A DNA stretch of 64,000 nucleotides. It comes from Prorocentrum cordatum (Eukaryota; Sar; Dinophyceae; Prorocentrales; Prorocentraceae). Of the stretch, positions 32,411 to 43,660 are shown piece after piece. The stretch spans positions 498,457 to 562,456 of the forward strand of contig CAUYUJ010003669.1 in the NCBI GenBank assembly GCA_963575745.1, given 5' to 3'. The first letter of the stretch is position 1, and each line of letters opens with the position of its first letter. The notes below the pieces were generated by a model, which saw nothing but the letters and a program-made list of their open reading frames with translations, was not told the origin of the DNA and made no database searches. Position numbers and translations under genes: made by a program.

Positions 32411-33006
32411 AAGCGAACAGGCCGGAACAGGGCCACACAGATGGTCTCCACCCGCGAGGCATCCCAAAAGCTGCACCACGACCACATGCACTTCTATGCC
32501 CAGAAAATCAGCCGACCCTGTCGGCGTGCGTGAAGGGCTTGTCTGTTCGAGTCGTCGTCTCCGTCAATCGTCGTCTCCGTCGTCACATGTCCCTGCACCC
32601 TCCTGCTCAAGCTTGTCAGCGAGAGAATAATCTAGCAATGTCGTAGTCGAGTCGAAGGGAAGCCCCTTCCCTTTGAGGTCGCTAGGGGGGTCCTGGGGGT
32701 GGTCCTGGGGAAGAGGTCAGATACGCTTCCCTCCCTGGGGATCCCAGGGCACCAGGAAGTGCCAAAAAAGTCCAATAGTACTCCAAGAGGCCCTCGAAAC
32801 GGTCCAAGAGGGTCTTTAATCGCCAAACGATCGGTCTAAAACGCTTTCACGACCTCCAGAGTGCGCAGGGGGCCTCCAGGATGCCCCAGTAAGCCTCCAA
32901 GAGCACTCCCGAGTGGGCCCCAAGAGGCCAAATTCATTGTTTTCCCCCGGCTGTTTTTCCCAACCATCCTGTGGTGTTAGGTCCTCGTTTTGAAAAGACG
33001 GTCCCC
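32411..33006 (+). other. Weak CCAAGA-type sequence and unassigned DNA
   Basis: Scattered CCAAGA units at 32740-32930. No gene. Confidence 0.4.
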
Positions 33007-33062
33007 GCGTTCCCTCCTTCCTTCCCTCCTTCCTTCCTCCTCCCTCCTCCTCTTCCCCTCCT
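33007..33062 (+). repeat. TTCC/CTCC pyrimidine tract
   Basis: CTTCCTTCCCTCC units directly before the 90-bp minisatellite. Confidence 0.85.
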
Positions 33063-33089
33063 TCCTTCTCCCTGCGTTTCACCCACCCA

Positions 33090-34625
33090 GTACATCGTTT
33101 CGTGGCCCCACAGGGAGCTCCATCGACGGCCCCAGTGCTACCGCCCGCCTGTGTCACGCACACGCATTTCGGTACACCCCTCACACGTTTCGTGGCACAA
33201 TGAGGGGACTCCACCGAAGGCCCCAGTGCCACGGCCCGCTTGCGTCACGCACACCCAATTCAGCACACCTCTCACACGTTTCGTGGCCCGACAGGGAGCT
33301 CCACCGAACGCCCCTGTGCCACCGCCCGCATGCGTCACGCACACCCAATTCGGCTCTCCCCACACGGCCCGTGGCCCCTTATGGAGCTCCACCGGAAGCC
33401 CCAGTGCCACCGCCCGCATGCGTCACGCACACTCATTTCGGCACACCTCTCACACCTTTCGTGGCCCCACAGGGAGCTACACCGAAGGCCCCAGTGCTAC
33501 CGCCCGCATGCCCAGTTCGGCACACCCCTCACACGTTTCATGGCCCCATGGATAGCTCCACCGAAGGCCCCAGTGCCACCGCCCGCCTGGGTCACGCACA
33601 CCCAGATCAGCACACCTATCACACGCTTCGTGGCCCCATATGGAGCTCCAACGAAGACCCCAGCGCCACCGCCCACATGCGTCACGCACACAGACTTCGG
33701 CACACCACTCACACTTTTCGTGGACCGACAGGGAGCTCCACCGAAGGCCCCAGTGCCATCGCCCGCATGCGTCACGAACACCCAATTCGGCTCTCTTCAC
33801 AACGCCACGTACACCCCATCTGGCACACCCCTCACACTTTTCGTGGCCCCACACGGAGCTCCACCGAACGCCCCTGTGCCACCGCCCGCATGCGTCACGC
33901 ACACCCATTCCGGCATACCGCTCACACGTTTCGTGGCCCCAAAAGGAGTTCCACCGAAGGCCTCAGTGCCACCGCCCGCATGCGTCACGCACACCCAATT
34001 CGGCCAACCCCTTACACGTTTCGTGGCCCCACAGGGAGCTCCACCGAAGGCCCCAGTGCCACCGCCCGCATGCGTCACGCACTCCCAGTATGGCACACCC
34101 CTCACACGTTTCGTGGCCCGACAGGGAGCTCCACCGAAGGCCCCAGCCAGTGCCACCGCCCGCATGCGCCACGCTCACCCAATGCGGCTCTCCTCACAAC
34201 GTCACACACACACACCAAATCCGGCACACCTATCACACGTTTCGTGGCCCCACAGGGAGCTCCACCGAAGGAGCCAAGGCCACCGCCCGCATGCGTCACG
34301 CACGCCAATTCCAGCACAACCCTCACACGGTTCGTGGCCCCACAGGGAGCTCCACCGAAGGCGCCAGTGGCTGCGTTCGCATGCGCCCGCCGGACCCATT
34401 TCGGCACACCCATTTCACATTTCGCGGCACCATAGCGAGCTCCACCGACGGCCCCAATGGCTGTCTTCGCATGCGCCCACCGCACCTATTTCGGCACACC
34501 TCGCTTCGTGGCCCCATAGGGGATTCCACCGACAGCCCCAGTGGCTGCTTTCGCATGCGCCCACCAGACAAATTTTGGCACACTCCTCAAACGTTTCGTG
34601 GCCCGATAGGGAGCTCCTCCGAATG
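33090..34625 (+). repeat. 90-bp minisatellite, ~17 copies
   Basis: The unit holds TTTCGTGGCCCCACAGGGAG, CTCCACCGAAGGCCCCAGTG, CCACCGCCCGCATGCGTCAC and GCACACCC-TTCGGCACACC. GAGCTCC marks occur at 33113, 33204, 33294, 33382, 33472 and so on, 88-91 apart. Because the unit is usually 90 bases and lacks stops, all three plus frames stay open for long distances (up to 732 codons to 35438). Units of 88, 78 and other lengths shift the phase between frames, so no one frame keeps the same peptide repeat. TGCGTCACGCA in each unit is a palindrome around a central C. Confidence 0.9.
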
Positions 34626-35420
34626 CGGTGCATGCAACGACGGTGCTCACAACTGCAAATGGTTGGGTCCTTCGCCAAGCAAATTAAAGATTTGGGCGTT
34701 CTCGCCTTTTCCACTCCCCGCCGCTTCAAGACGGCGCACGGGCCCCAAAGATCGCCCCAAGGCGGCCCACGAGGCCTCCAAGAGGGCCCCAAAACAGCCC
34801 AAGAGGACCCCAAGACAGCCCACAACGCCTTCAAGACGGCCCAAGAGGCCTTCAAAAGACGGCTCCCAAGAGCGTGCCCAGATGGGGGATGCGAACGGAC
34901 ATTTCGAGCCCTCGGCCCCGAGAGGTTCCCAGGAGGCCCCGAGAGGCTCCCAAGAGGCCCCCCGAGAGGCCCACAAGAGGTCCCCAGGAAGCCCGAAGAG
35001 GCCCCAAAGAGGCTCCCACGACGCCCCCAAATTCATCCCCAGCCACCGAGAGCCGTCCAAAGGGACCCCACCCCAAGAAGCATCCGTGAGGACTCTGGCC
35101 CACGTCAGCGTCGTCGTCATCGCTGCCGCCGCCGCCATTGTCGTCGTCGTCTCCCCTCAGGGTCGACGGCACTGGCCGTAAGGCCTTCACAATCTGCCTC
35201 CAAGACGGCCGCGATTGTGCAAGATGGCTCCCAAGACGGCCTCCAAGACGGCCCAGATGGCTTCCAATATGGCTTGAGAGGGTGGGAGGAGCCGCAAGCT
35301 GGTCAAGAACGCCCCCGAGACGTCCCAAGATGGCCCCAAGACGGGCCAAGATCACCTCAAGACGGCCATAAAAACCTCCACCACCCCAGTACGCCTCACG
35401 AGGGCTCCCGGTGGCCCCGA
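34626..35420 (+). repeat. CCAAGANGGCC-type block
   Basis: Preceded by a linker (34667-34735) with ATTTGGGCGTTCTCGCCTTT that resembles one at 53563-53640. Dense units such as CAAGACGGCCCAAGAGGCC follow. A GCCGCC/GTC-rich stretch interrupts at 35105-35160. Confidence 0.8.
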
Positions 35421-35880
35421 CGAGGCCCAAATTATTAAGCTTGCGCGAATAGTTTGACACATGTTCGCTGACTCGCCTGTTCGGGAGCCAGAACGCCCAA
35501 GGCGGCCCAGGTAGACCTGCAATATCGCCCTACGTCAGCCCAAGCAGGCTCCACGAGTGCCCGAAGACAGCCAAAGAGGGCATCGAAATAACTCAAGAGG
35601 ACCCCAAGAGGGTCCAAGACGGCCAAAGAGATCCCCAAGACGACAGAAGAGACTCGCAAGTCGTTCCTTTGAAGCCTCAAGAAGGCCCCAAGATGGAGTA
35701 GAGAGGTATACCAATTTGCCTCCGAAGGCGCCAGACGGATTAAGAGCGCTTTAGTACGGCTCTAGAGTTTCAGAGAGCCCCGAGATGGCCAGAGAGAGCT
35801 CTCTTCAGAGAGGCCCTGAGCAAGCCCAAAGCAACCCACATCAGCCCCCCAAGAGGGCCCCTTCCGCAAGTTCCCCCCGT
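35421..35880 (+). repeat. CCAAGANGGCC-type block with linker
   Basis: Starts with the linker at 35439-35505 and continues with more diverged units. Confidence 0.7.
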
Positions 35881-35970
35881 GGTTCCTTGACGTCTCAGGG
35901 ATCATCAAATCACTAGCATTGCCGCGACGATGCTCAATATTCCACCACACAAGCGATTACATAAGACAGG

Positions 35971-36003
35971 GGGCGGCGGTGATTCGTTGGAGGCACCTTC
36001 GAT
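35971..36003 (+). repeat. Post-array motif, copy 1
   Basis: GGGCGGCGGTGATTCG followed by an AGGC..CTTCGAT end. Twenty-eight of 33 bases match 54107-54139, and both lie shortly after a CCAAGA block. Confidence 0.7.
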
Positions 36004-36075
36004 CCCAAGCGCAAGTGAATCACCGCTGGGTGATACTACAAACGAAAGGCTAGGCAACAACGTGCCCTCATTGCT

Positions 36076-36145
36076 GCTCCTCCTTCTCCTCCTCCTCCTC
36101 CTCCTCCTCCTCGTTATCCTCCTCCTCCTCCTCCTCCTCCTCCAT
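36076..36145 (+). repeat. CTC homopyrimidine tract
   Basis: CTC triplets with one GTTATC interruption. Confidence 0.9.
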
Positions 36146-36548
36146 ATCCACCAGCTCCTGAGCTTCCGTTGCTGCTGCTGAGGCTCCTGCTGCCCCCTTC
36201 CTGCTGCTGCTGCTGCTGCTCCTCGCACGTATGCGCAGTCACCAGTATCAGCCTGCTGTAGCAACTGCGCACGTCTGCCGTCCACCCCCCACCCCAGGTC
36301 TTGAGCGCGGACATCTGCCACGACGGAGGGGCCAGGAGATTCCCTGAAGAGCCTGAGCAGAGGGAGGTCTCGAGGCCCAAGACGAAAGCCGTCAAATGAA
36401 CGTCGCCTGCAGAGCGACCTGAGACAGCGAGGCCCCAAGAGCCCGAGCAAAGACCCTCTGAGTCTTGACCCTGGGCTCCGGCTGCTGCGGCCTCGACGAG
36501 AGCACCTGACGGAGCTGCTGCTGCTGCTCATCGTCTTCAGCTATTTAT
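36146..36548. other. Unassigned, GCTGCT-rich
   Basis: CTGCTGCTG runs at 36165-36225 and 36505-36530; open frames but no recognised protein. Confidence 0.35.
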
Positions 36549-36677
36549 CGAGCAGGGGATCGACTGCATAACTGCTTCACCCCAAACTTCATTTTCTGGT
36601 CGGGACATTGGTAGAATGCTCGTGGATCTACTGGGATGTGTCGCACTAAATCAATTCTGTAGTCGATCCCCTGCTCG
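36549..36677. repeat. Inverted repeat, 17-bp perfect arms, 129 bp overall
   Basis: CGAGCAGGGGATCGACT at 36549-36565 is matched exactly by AGTCGATCCCCTGCTCG at 36661-36677. The 95-base loop has no repeat. Could be a small foldback element. Confidence 0.85.
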
Positions 36678-38675
36678 GATTTTCTGCCCCATCCCCCAAT
36701 TCCTCCTGATCCCCTTCCCCCCCCATCCCTCACCGCTCCTCCCGCGCGGGAAGCGCCGCTCCACAGCTGCGCTCGGCCCTCCCTCGTCATGTTGTGCAGG
36801 CACAAACTCTCGAAGATGCTCTCCACCTTAGCCCGGCCGAGTGTACGCCGGGAGGAATCCACGAGAAGCGTGGGGCCGAGGGGAGCAAGAGGAGGCGGAG
36901 GATCAGCAGCAGCACGAGCGGGAGGGAGAGTTGGGCGCAACATTCGCCAGCGGGGCTCCAAGGGCAAATATAAAGCAAATACCTAACAATCGATGCCAGA
37001 AGGACGCCTTTTGACAACAACTACGGCAACAGGGTCGAGCACCACTGGTTCCGCATCCCATGCAGCGTGGGTGTCAAGCGCCCAGTGGAAGTACTTCGAT
37101 TGCTGGTGGAGAAGGTTGGCAGCATGCCGAGGTCAACCTCAAGAGCACCCACCCCGAATGCCCAGCGGAGACCTAGCATGGCGAAGGGAAGCCCACCACG
37201 GGCATGAATCTCCCCCAACAAAGCTCAACAAATTTGAGATGTGGCGACCCAGCGGACAGCTATCAAGTCAACCGCGCTGGGACAAGCTGCCCTCGTACAT
37301 CGAGACGCTCAGAGAAGACAATAAAACCCAAGAAGGCCGCGGAGCGCCCGCCGCAGACCAGTGGAGATTCAAAAGCACCCACTGCTACGACGACGAAAAG
37401 CATCTCGGACTCTTCCGGGGATGCACGTTCTTAGACTTCCCAACTACCTCGCCGTTCAAGGCCAGACTTGCCGTACGATCTGCTCTGAACCGCCAGCCCC
37501 TGGAGGGAGAAAACACCTAGAGGGGGAAAAGACACCATGCCCCGTGCCAGGTGACCCCCGATGCTCGTCGACGGAGGCACAACCCCTCGTCGCCAAGGCT
37601 GAATCAGGACCGCCACGCTCCTCAACGGCTATCGCAACGACCACCGCGACAGACGGCCCGATGCAAGCTGTCAACGGCCGTCGCCCCAGCTGGGCAACCT
37701 GAGTACGTGGGCCTGCCTGCACGTATGCGGGAGTGGGGGCCAACATCCCGGCATCCGATGGCCACCAAGGTCCACATCACCAGTGCCGATGCCGATCTAC
37801 AAGGCTCAATGGACTTCGAGGCAAAACCGCTTCCCTGCGGCAGAACGAACCATTGGACTGCGACTGCCTGATCTACCCTGCGAGCTGTCTCTGTCGCACC
37901 AAGAACGGTGCACCCAAAGCCAGCCTCGAAGAGACTTAGGAGAATATGTCGTCGGCCAACGAACCTTCGCCGCCAGCGACGATCAGTCCGGAGGAGATCA
38001 TCAACCTGTTCGTCCTCGGCATCAGCGAGGGACAACCTATCCCTGCGCCCAACCTTCGCTAAGAGAACGGCGGCAACATTGAGGCCAACCGGAGGAGACT
38101 GATCCTCAAGAACCGCATTCTCACATCTCGTGCGACTGCGTCTGCAGCGCGCCTCTAGCGCTGCGACACAGGCTACTCTCTCATTCCCGCCGATGCGCAA
38201 GGTCAACGTTATTATCGCGCCGCACCCGTGGCACTAAGTGTCTATCAACACTTCGTTCAGCCTGGATCGTGGCCCCAGCTACGAGGACAGGCTCGAGCCT
38301 GGCGACGTCGACCTGGGCGACCACACGCACGACAGCAACGGCGCCCAACAGCACAACAAAACTGCACACCCCGCAACATTGGATGCTCTGCTACGTGCAT
38401 GCCGAGCGCAAGCTGCCTCTCGCGCAGCTTGCTCACAGGCACCGTCGAAGTTACTCAGGGTGCACCTTGCACCACGGTCGGGATAGCTTGCTTAGCCTGT
38501 CGCGGCGGCAGCCCCATCGACACGCTATGCTCTCCAAGCGGGTAGCGTGTCGCTCCGCTCCGCGGGCAGGCAGCCAGGACCAGCTCAGCTCGGAGCGTTG
38601 ACGCTTCGGAACTGGGACGTGGTCAACATGTCGCGTCGACGCGTGGTAGGAGAGAACCGGCAGCGAGACACTCTT
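36678..38675 (+). other. Region with scattered plus-strand protein-like segments
   Basis: Several short plus frames read unlike repeat DNA: NYGNRVEHHWFRIPCSVGVK (about 37017-37080), MSSANEPSPPATISPEEIIN then LFVLGISEGQPIPAPNLR (37946-38060), and SINTSFSLDRGPSYEDRLEP (38236-38300). They are in different frames and separated by stops. A decayed plus-strand gene is possible; no family recognised. Minus frames are open too, so confidence is low. Confidence 0.2.
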
Positions 38676-38845
38676 GGATCCTCCTCCGTGGTCTCCTGCT
38701 CCTCCTGCTCCCTCGTCCTCCGCTATCCTCGTTCCTTCCTCCCCCACTTCCCCTTCGTCGTCCTGCTCCTTCTCTTCCACCGGCCTCCTTCTCCGAACCG
38801 TTTCTCCTGCTGCCTTCTCCTCCTGCTGCTCCTGCTCCTTCCCCT
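38676..38845 (+). repeat. CTC/CTGCTC pyrimidine-rich tract
   Basis: CTCCTG, CTCGTC and CTTCC words, degenerate. Confidence 0.75.
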
Positions 38846-39093
38846 GCGATGTGTCCCCCCTCCCGCCAGGTGCCGCTCCGCCCTGTGGAAGGCCGTCGCG
38901 GGACAAGCGCCGTCACCATGTGGGTTTGAAACGACCGCTCACCCGCGGGGCCGTCCAGGGAGGGGGGGGCGGGGGGGGAATGAGGAAGAAGAGCTGGAGA
39001 ACGATGACGAGGAAGACGAGGAGGACGAGGAGAGGGGAAGGAGAGCGAGTTGGGAAGGGGAGGGGAGCGAGGCCGGTGAGCGCCCAGGATCAA

Positions 39094-39868
39094 ATACCTA
39101 TACGACCACCCTTCGGGTGATAACGAGATTGTGGGGGGGGAGAGGGGGGGGAACCAACATCTGACTCAATCGATCTCACTACCGATCTCACTCAACGGGA
39201 CACCACGGGACACCACGGGGCACCGCGGGACACTTGTCGATCTCACTATCGATCTCACTCAACGGGACACCACGGGACACCACGGGCCACCACGGGACAC
39301 CACGGGGCACCGCGGGACACCTCTCGATCTCACGATCGGTCTCACTATTGATCTCACTATCGATCTCACTCAACGGGACACCATAGGACACCACGGGACA
39401 CCTCGGGACACCACATCGATCTCAATATCGATCTCACTATCGATCTCACCAAACGGGACACAACGGGACACCTGTCGATCCCACTATCGATCTCACTTTT
39501 TGGGACACCACGGGACACCTCGGGGCACCACATCGATCTCAATATCGATCTCAGTATCGATCTCATTACCGATCTCAGTATCGATCTCAGTATCGATCTC
39601 ACTATCGATCTCACTATCGATCTCACTCAACGAGACACCACGGGACACCACGAGACACCACGGGACACCACGAGCCACCGCCGGACGGACGGACGAACGG
39701 ACGGGCGGGGGAGCATAATTTTTTCTCGAATTCGCCCTAGCAGCGGCGGTTTCATTCCTCTCGCGCGCCCATGCAGCTTCGCCTCGCCAGCACGCACGAC
39801 ACGAACGAAACGAAACGATTTCCCAGTTGGGGTTCTCCGTTTCACTGCGATCTCACCCCCCAACCTCC
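39094..39868. mobile_element. Composite element with satellite core, copy 2
   Basis: The left end ATACCTATACGACCACCCTT then CGGGTGATAA matches copy 1 with one change. A G-rich stretch follows, then ATCTCACTATCG units interleaved with GGGACACCACGGGACACC words, and the right end with GCAGCTTCGCCTCGCCAGCA and CCCCCCAACCTCC. The CAT microsatellite of copy 1 is absent. Confidence 0.7.
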
Positions 39869-40840
39869 AGTTCTATTTGCAGTGGGGCCTGGAAACAAGC
39901 CTGCGGCTCGGACAGTCTCGGAGGTGCCTTCGAGAGTGGGCGGGCGCCCGTCCGGCTCCCTGTCGAATCCTCTCAGGCAAGTCCAACCAGTCATGCGCGA
40001 TCCACTCTCAAGAGGTATGCTTCCGAGGTGAACACTGCTTCCATCTGCGGCGGCCCGAGGGTGAGATGCCCATCGCCGATGGACGCCCACGGGCTAAGAG
40101 CCACGCCTCCGCACGATCCAGGATGCCCGAGCGGTCCACGTCAAAGAGCTGGCGGTGCGGTGCACGGTGGCAAGCAGCATGACAAGCAGGTGAGAGGCAA
40201 ACGGCATGGCCGTGTGGCACCAGTGGGAGCGGGGCAGGCCTGGCGGTGGCGGTGGCGGTGGCGGTGGCGGCGGGCAGCGAGGCGGCGGTGGCGGCTGCGG
40301 TTGTCGTGACAGTGGTTGGTTTAGCGATATTGGCGTTCTCGGTGGCAGCGGTGATGATTTTGGCACTGGTGCCGCTGGCGGCAGCGGTGGCGGCATCGAC
40401 GGTGTTGGTCGTGGTGCTGCTGATGATGGTGGCGGTGGCGGTTGCAGCGCCAGTCGCCATGCTGACAGTAGTTGTGATTGGTGTTGACCACGGCGGCGAG
40501 ACGATGGCAGCGGGCCAGGGCAGGGGTGCCAACCAATTCATCCGAGTCAGGATGCGCGGTCTTCCATCGAGCGAAAGTGTGGAACTCAGGGGGGGGAGCT
40601 CAAAGCAACCCCTGCAACTGGAGGCGCCAGGAACGGAATAAAACTCAGTGGGGCTCATTAGGAAAGCGTACTGATATGTAGGGTCGCAAAAAAAAAGATC
40701 GCCGCAAGCGCAATCCCACAAACCCGTGGTTTGACGGATCAGCTCTTCCAGTCCCCCCCTCCCTGGCCCTGTCTCCCTTCGTGAGCGTACGGACGACCCC
40801 CGCCCCCACCCGCGAGCGGATAGAGCGTCCAACACAGCTC
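39869..40840. other. Unassigned; GGTGGC repeats at 40225-40480
   Basis: GGCGGTGGCGGTGGC runs with GTTG interruptions. Translates to poly-Gly/Ala/Val. No gene recognised. Confidence 0.5.
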
Positions 40841-41760
40841 CAAGATGACCCCAAAGAGCTTAAGATGACCTCACAAATGTTCCGAATTGACTCAAGGTGG
40901 CCTCCAACATGCTTCAATGAGCACCGGAGACCCCCACAACAAAAAGTCGAGTTGCCAATGGAATTTCCGCATGGGCCAACATCATTCTGACACAGCGCGC
41001 TTTTTTGTGACGTGTCCTCTCGGTGTTTCGCTTCCGAGCTGTTTTTGAAGCCTTGGGGTGGCCCCAAGATGGCCACCTCCGAGAGGGCCCCCAGGGGCCA
41101 GAAGACTCGCAAGAGCACCCAAGAGAGCCCCAAGAGGCGACTCGTTTGGCACCATGGGGGCGGGAAGCGAGGACCACCCATATTGTCGCAGATGGGCTCC
41201 AGGATGACTCCAACAGCCCCACAAGGGTCGCACACAAGGGCCACCAAAGAGCAGCAAGAGGGCATCAAAGGCTCCAAAGGTGGCGCCAAGATACATTCAA
41301 CAGGCTACGGGAGGCCCCCAAAGTGACCATTGCAAGAGGGGGGGGGGCCCGGACCGATCCAAGCTTCAGTTTGACTGGCCTCCTCCCTTTGAATTCGAAT
41401 CACCCCCTCACCCCCCCGCAACCATTCTCCTCTCACGATAACTCGCCTGGAACTCTTTGCTGGATGGGCGCGTGGGGATCCACGGGGCGCCAAGAGGCGC
41501 CCAAAAGTCGCCCAAGAGTGCTCCAGGATGGCCCAAGATGCCCACAGAACACCCCAAGGGAGCCCCGAGGCGTCCGAGAAGAGAGCCCCCGAAGAGGCGC
41601 CCGGCGGCCCAAGATGGCTCCAAGACGACTCCAAGCGGGCTCCGAGACGCCCCGAGACGGCCCGAAGACGCGCCGACACGGCCCCCACAACCCCCGATAC
41701 CAAGGGGCGCCAAGGTGGCCCCAAGAGGCCCTAACAGGGGAGGAGCGCCGGGCAGGCCCC
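40841..41760 (+). repeat. Two CCAAGANGGCC-type blocks
   Basis: Blocks at 40841-41330 and 41485-41740. Between them (41434-41480) is a copy of the ~50-bp dispersed repeat seen near 2.1 kb (ACTCGCCTGGAACTCTTTGC then TGGATGGGC). Confidence 0.75.
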
Positions 41761-43056
41761 GCGAGATCCGACCGGCCGCGCCCACCAACTCCAAGTTGAC
41801 TCTCTGCAGAGGCCCTTCGTCGTGATGACGGCCTCTCTGGGCCCTGGAAAGGGCTTCAAGGTGGCCCCCTCCTCGTTCAGGCCCCTCCTCCCCCCTCCCC
41901 CACACCTGCGCCCCACAGGCGCCTGGAAGGTCTGCTCGAGGCCAGGGCGGCGCATGACCTGGCGCACCAACGCGGGGCGGGGCAGCGCTGCCGCGAGGTC
42001 AGGGGGCGAGCCCGAGGCGTGAGGGGGGAGGCGAAGGAAGGAAGGATACTCCAGATTTCGTAAGAAAGGGAGGGGGGTCTCATTTCGGGGGGGGTCTCTT
42101 CCAGGCTATCTTGGAGGGCCTGGGGGGGTCTGGGGACGACGTTTTGGAAGGTTCTCCCACGGGGGGGGGTCTGAAATGGCTTGTCTTGGAGGGTCCAGAC
42201 CCCCTCCCTTTTATTACGAGATCTGGAGTAACGGAAGAGGGAAGAAAACTGAGGAAGGAGGGAGGCAGGAGGGGAGAGGCAGGAGGGAGGATGTGTCTGG
42301 CATGCGGTGGGAAAGCGAGCGCATTCCGACATGCACCGAATCAAACCAAGGCGGCACATCGGCCTCAGAGGTCGCTGCCATGGCAAAGGCCGCCCCTCAG
42401 ACTGGGGTCGAAATTCGGCTTGGCAGCACGGGCGCCGAGGACCTCGGCCGTAGCCCGATCCGGGAAGCCGAACAAGACCACCCCCATGGCCAAGCCCACC
42501 CCCACGCCAAGAGAAACCGTCGGCCTCAAGCCCTCGGCAAGCGGCCGTGCAAAAGCGAGCTGCTGTTCCAACCCCATCTTGGGAGCCGGCCGGCCCTCGA
42601 GACCTCCGAAATACACAGCTGGCCTGTGGGCACGGACCTCCTTGACGGCCGCACAACATCCAAGCCAAGTGCCCGTCACGACCCGAGAGAAACAACTCGG
42701 ACAATCCGACGCGAGGATTCGGCGGTGGACAAACCTCCCTTTCGCAAACGTCCCCTCAATGAAAACGGCCTGGGACCGAAACCGACGGACCTGGACCCGC
42801 AGAAATGACGGCCGCGACTCCCTCTCGCGAACCGAAACCGGCCAATTCGCTAATCGACGTGTCAGGGTAGGAAGTCTATCGACCTCCGAAACATACCTAC
42901 CCCGGTGGCCTCCAGTCCGGCCCACGGCTCCGCACGAGGAGCAGTCGAGCCAGAGGCCGATCCCTTCGGGTCGAAAATAGAGGCCTCCAGAGCTCCAGAG
43001 TCGAATGCTCCCGAGCGGGCCGAGGGGAAGGCTCAGGCCACCAGGGCGTCTTCGAA
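41761..43056. other. Unassigned; minus strand possibly retroelement-derived
   Basis: A long minus frame (42365-43099) contains RRLANWPVSVRERESRPSFL and HRRILASDCPSCFSRVVTGT, which could be continuation of the RNase H remnant above it. I cannot assign it. The G-rich runs at 42070-42180 have quadruplex potential. Confidence 0.25.
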
Positions 43057-43660
43057 TCACCGATCCGAGCCTCCGGCTCGGCCGCGAAATGGGAAACAAG
43101 ACGGGCCATGTCGTGCCACCCTCTCAACCTTGAGGTCCTGAGGGGCGGGCGTACCTAGCTCATCACCCGCTTTCGCATACGAGTCCGCAGCACGGTTGTC
43201 CAGAATCTGGAGGCGGTTCAGTGTTCCTTCAAATACGTCCCGCTCAGAGCAGTGAGCAGGCACCTCATGGACCAGAATTCCGTCCAACTAATCGTGCATA
43301 TGCTGCCGCAGGTGCGACCGAGGATTCTCTGGGCAAACTGCGGAGGAGAGATCGCGGGTCAGATCGGCCGTACCAGAGCAATCGATTTGAAGGTTGACTC
43401 CAGGAGAGACCATCTTGTGGCGAACGAGAAAAACAATGGCGAAAACCTCACCAGCACGAGCAACCTGGTCGGAGGCAACGCTGCGGGGCACACGCCGCGT
43501 GATCGCACGAGAAACCTTCCCCCACGCGTCCGTCACAACTGCCGCCCATTCCGCAGGCTGAATCCGATGCAAAGAAAACTCAAAGCGGAGCCGTCAACGA
43601 ACACACGGGAACCTGTTTCCAAAAACAACTCTTTCGCAGACCGATTGAACCTAAACGCGG
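43057..43660 (-). pseudogene. RNase H domain of a retroelement (frameshifted)
   Basis: Minus strand. KELFLETGSRVFVDGSAL places the first Asp (VDGSA at 43598-43584). A one-base shift just after leads to EWAAVVTDAWGKVSRAI and SDQVARAGEVFAIVFLV (the Glu), then GVNLQIDCSG (second Asp). A second shift, near 43270, leads to DGILVHEVPAHCSERDVFEG and LDNRAADSYAKAGDELG, the His and N-x-x-AD ending. All four landmarks of an RNase H fold are present in order. In dinoflagellate LINEs an RNase H of this type follows RT; no RT was found upstream here. Confidence 0.6.

Noticed and set aside
33240-35438. 732-codon plus-strand ORF
   Set aside because: It runs through the 90-bp minisatellite and then a CCAAGA block, changes peptide repeat where units have indels, and other frames are equally open.
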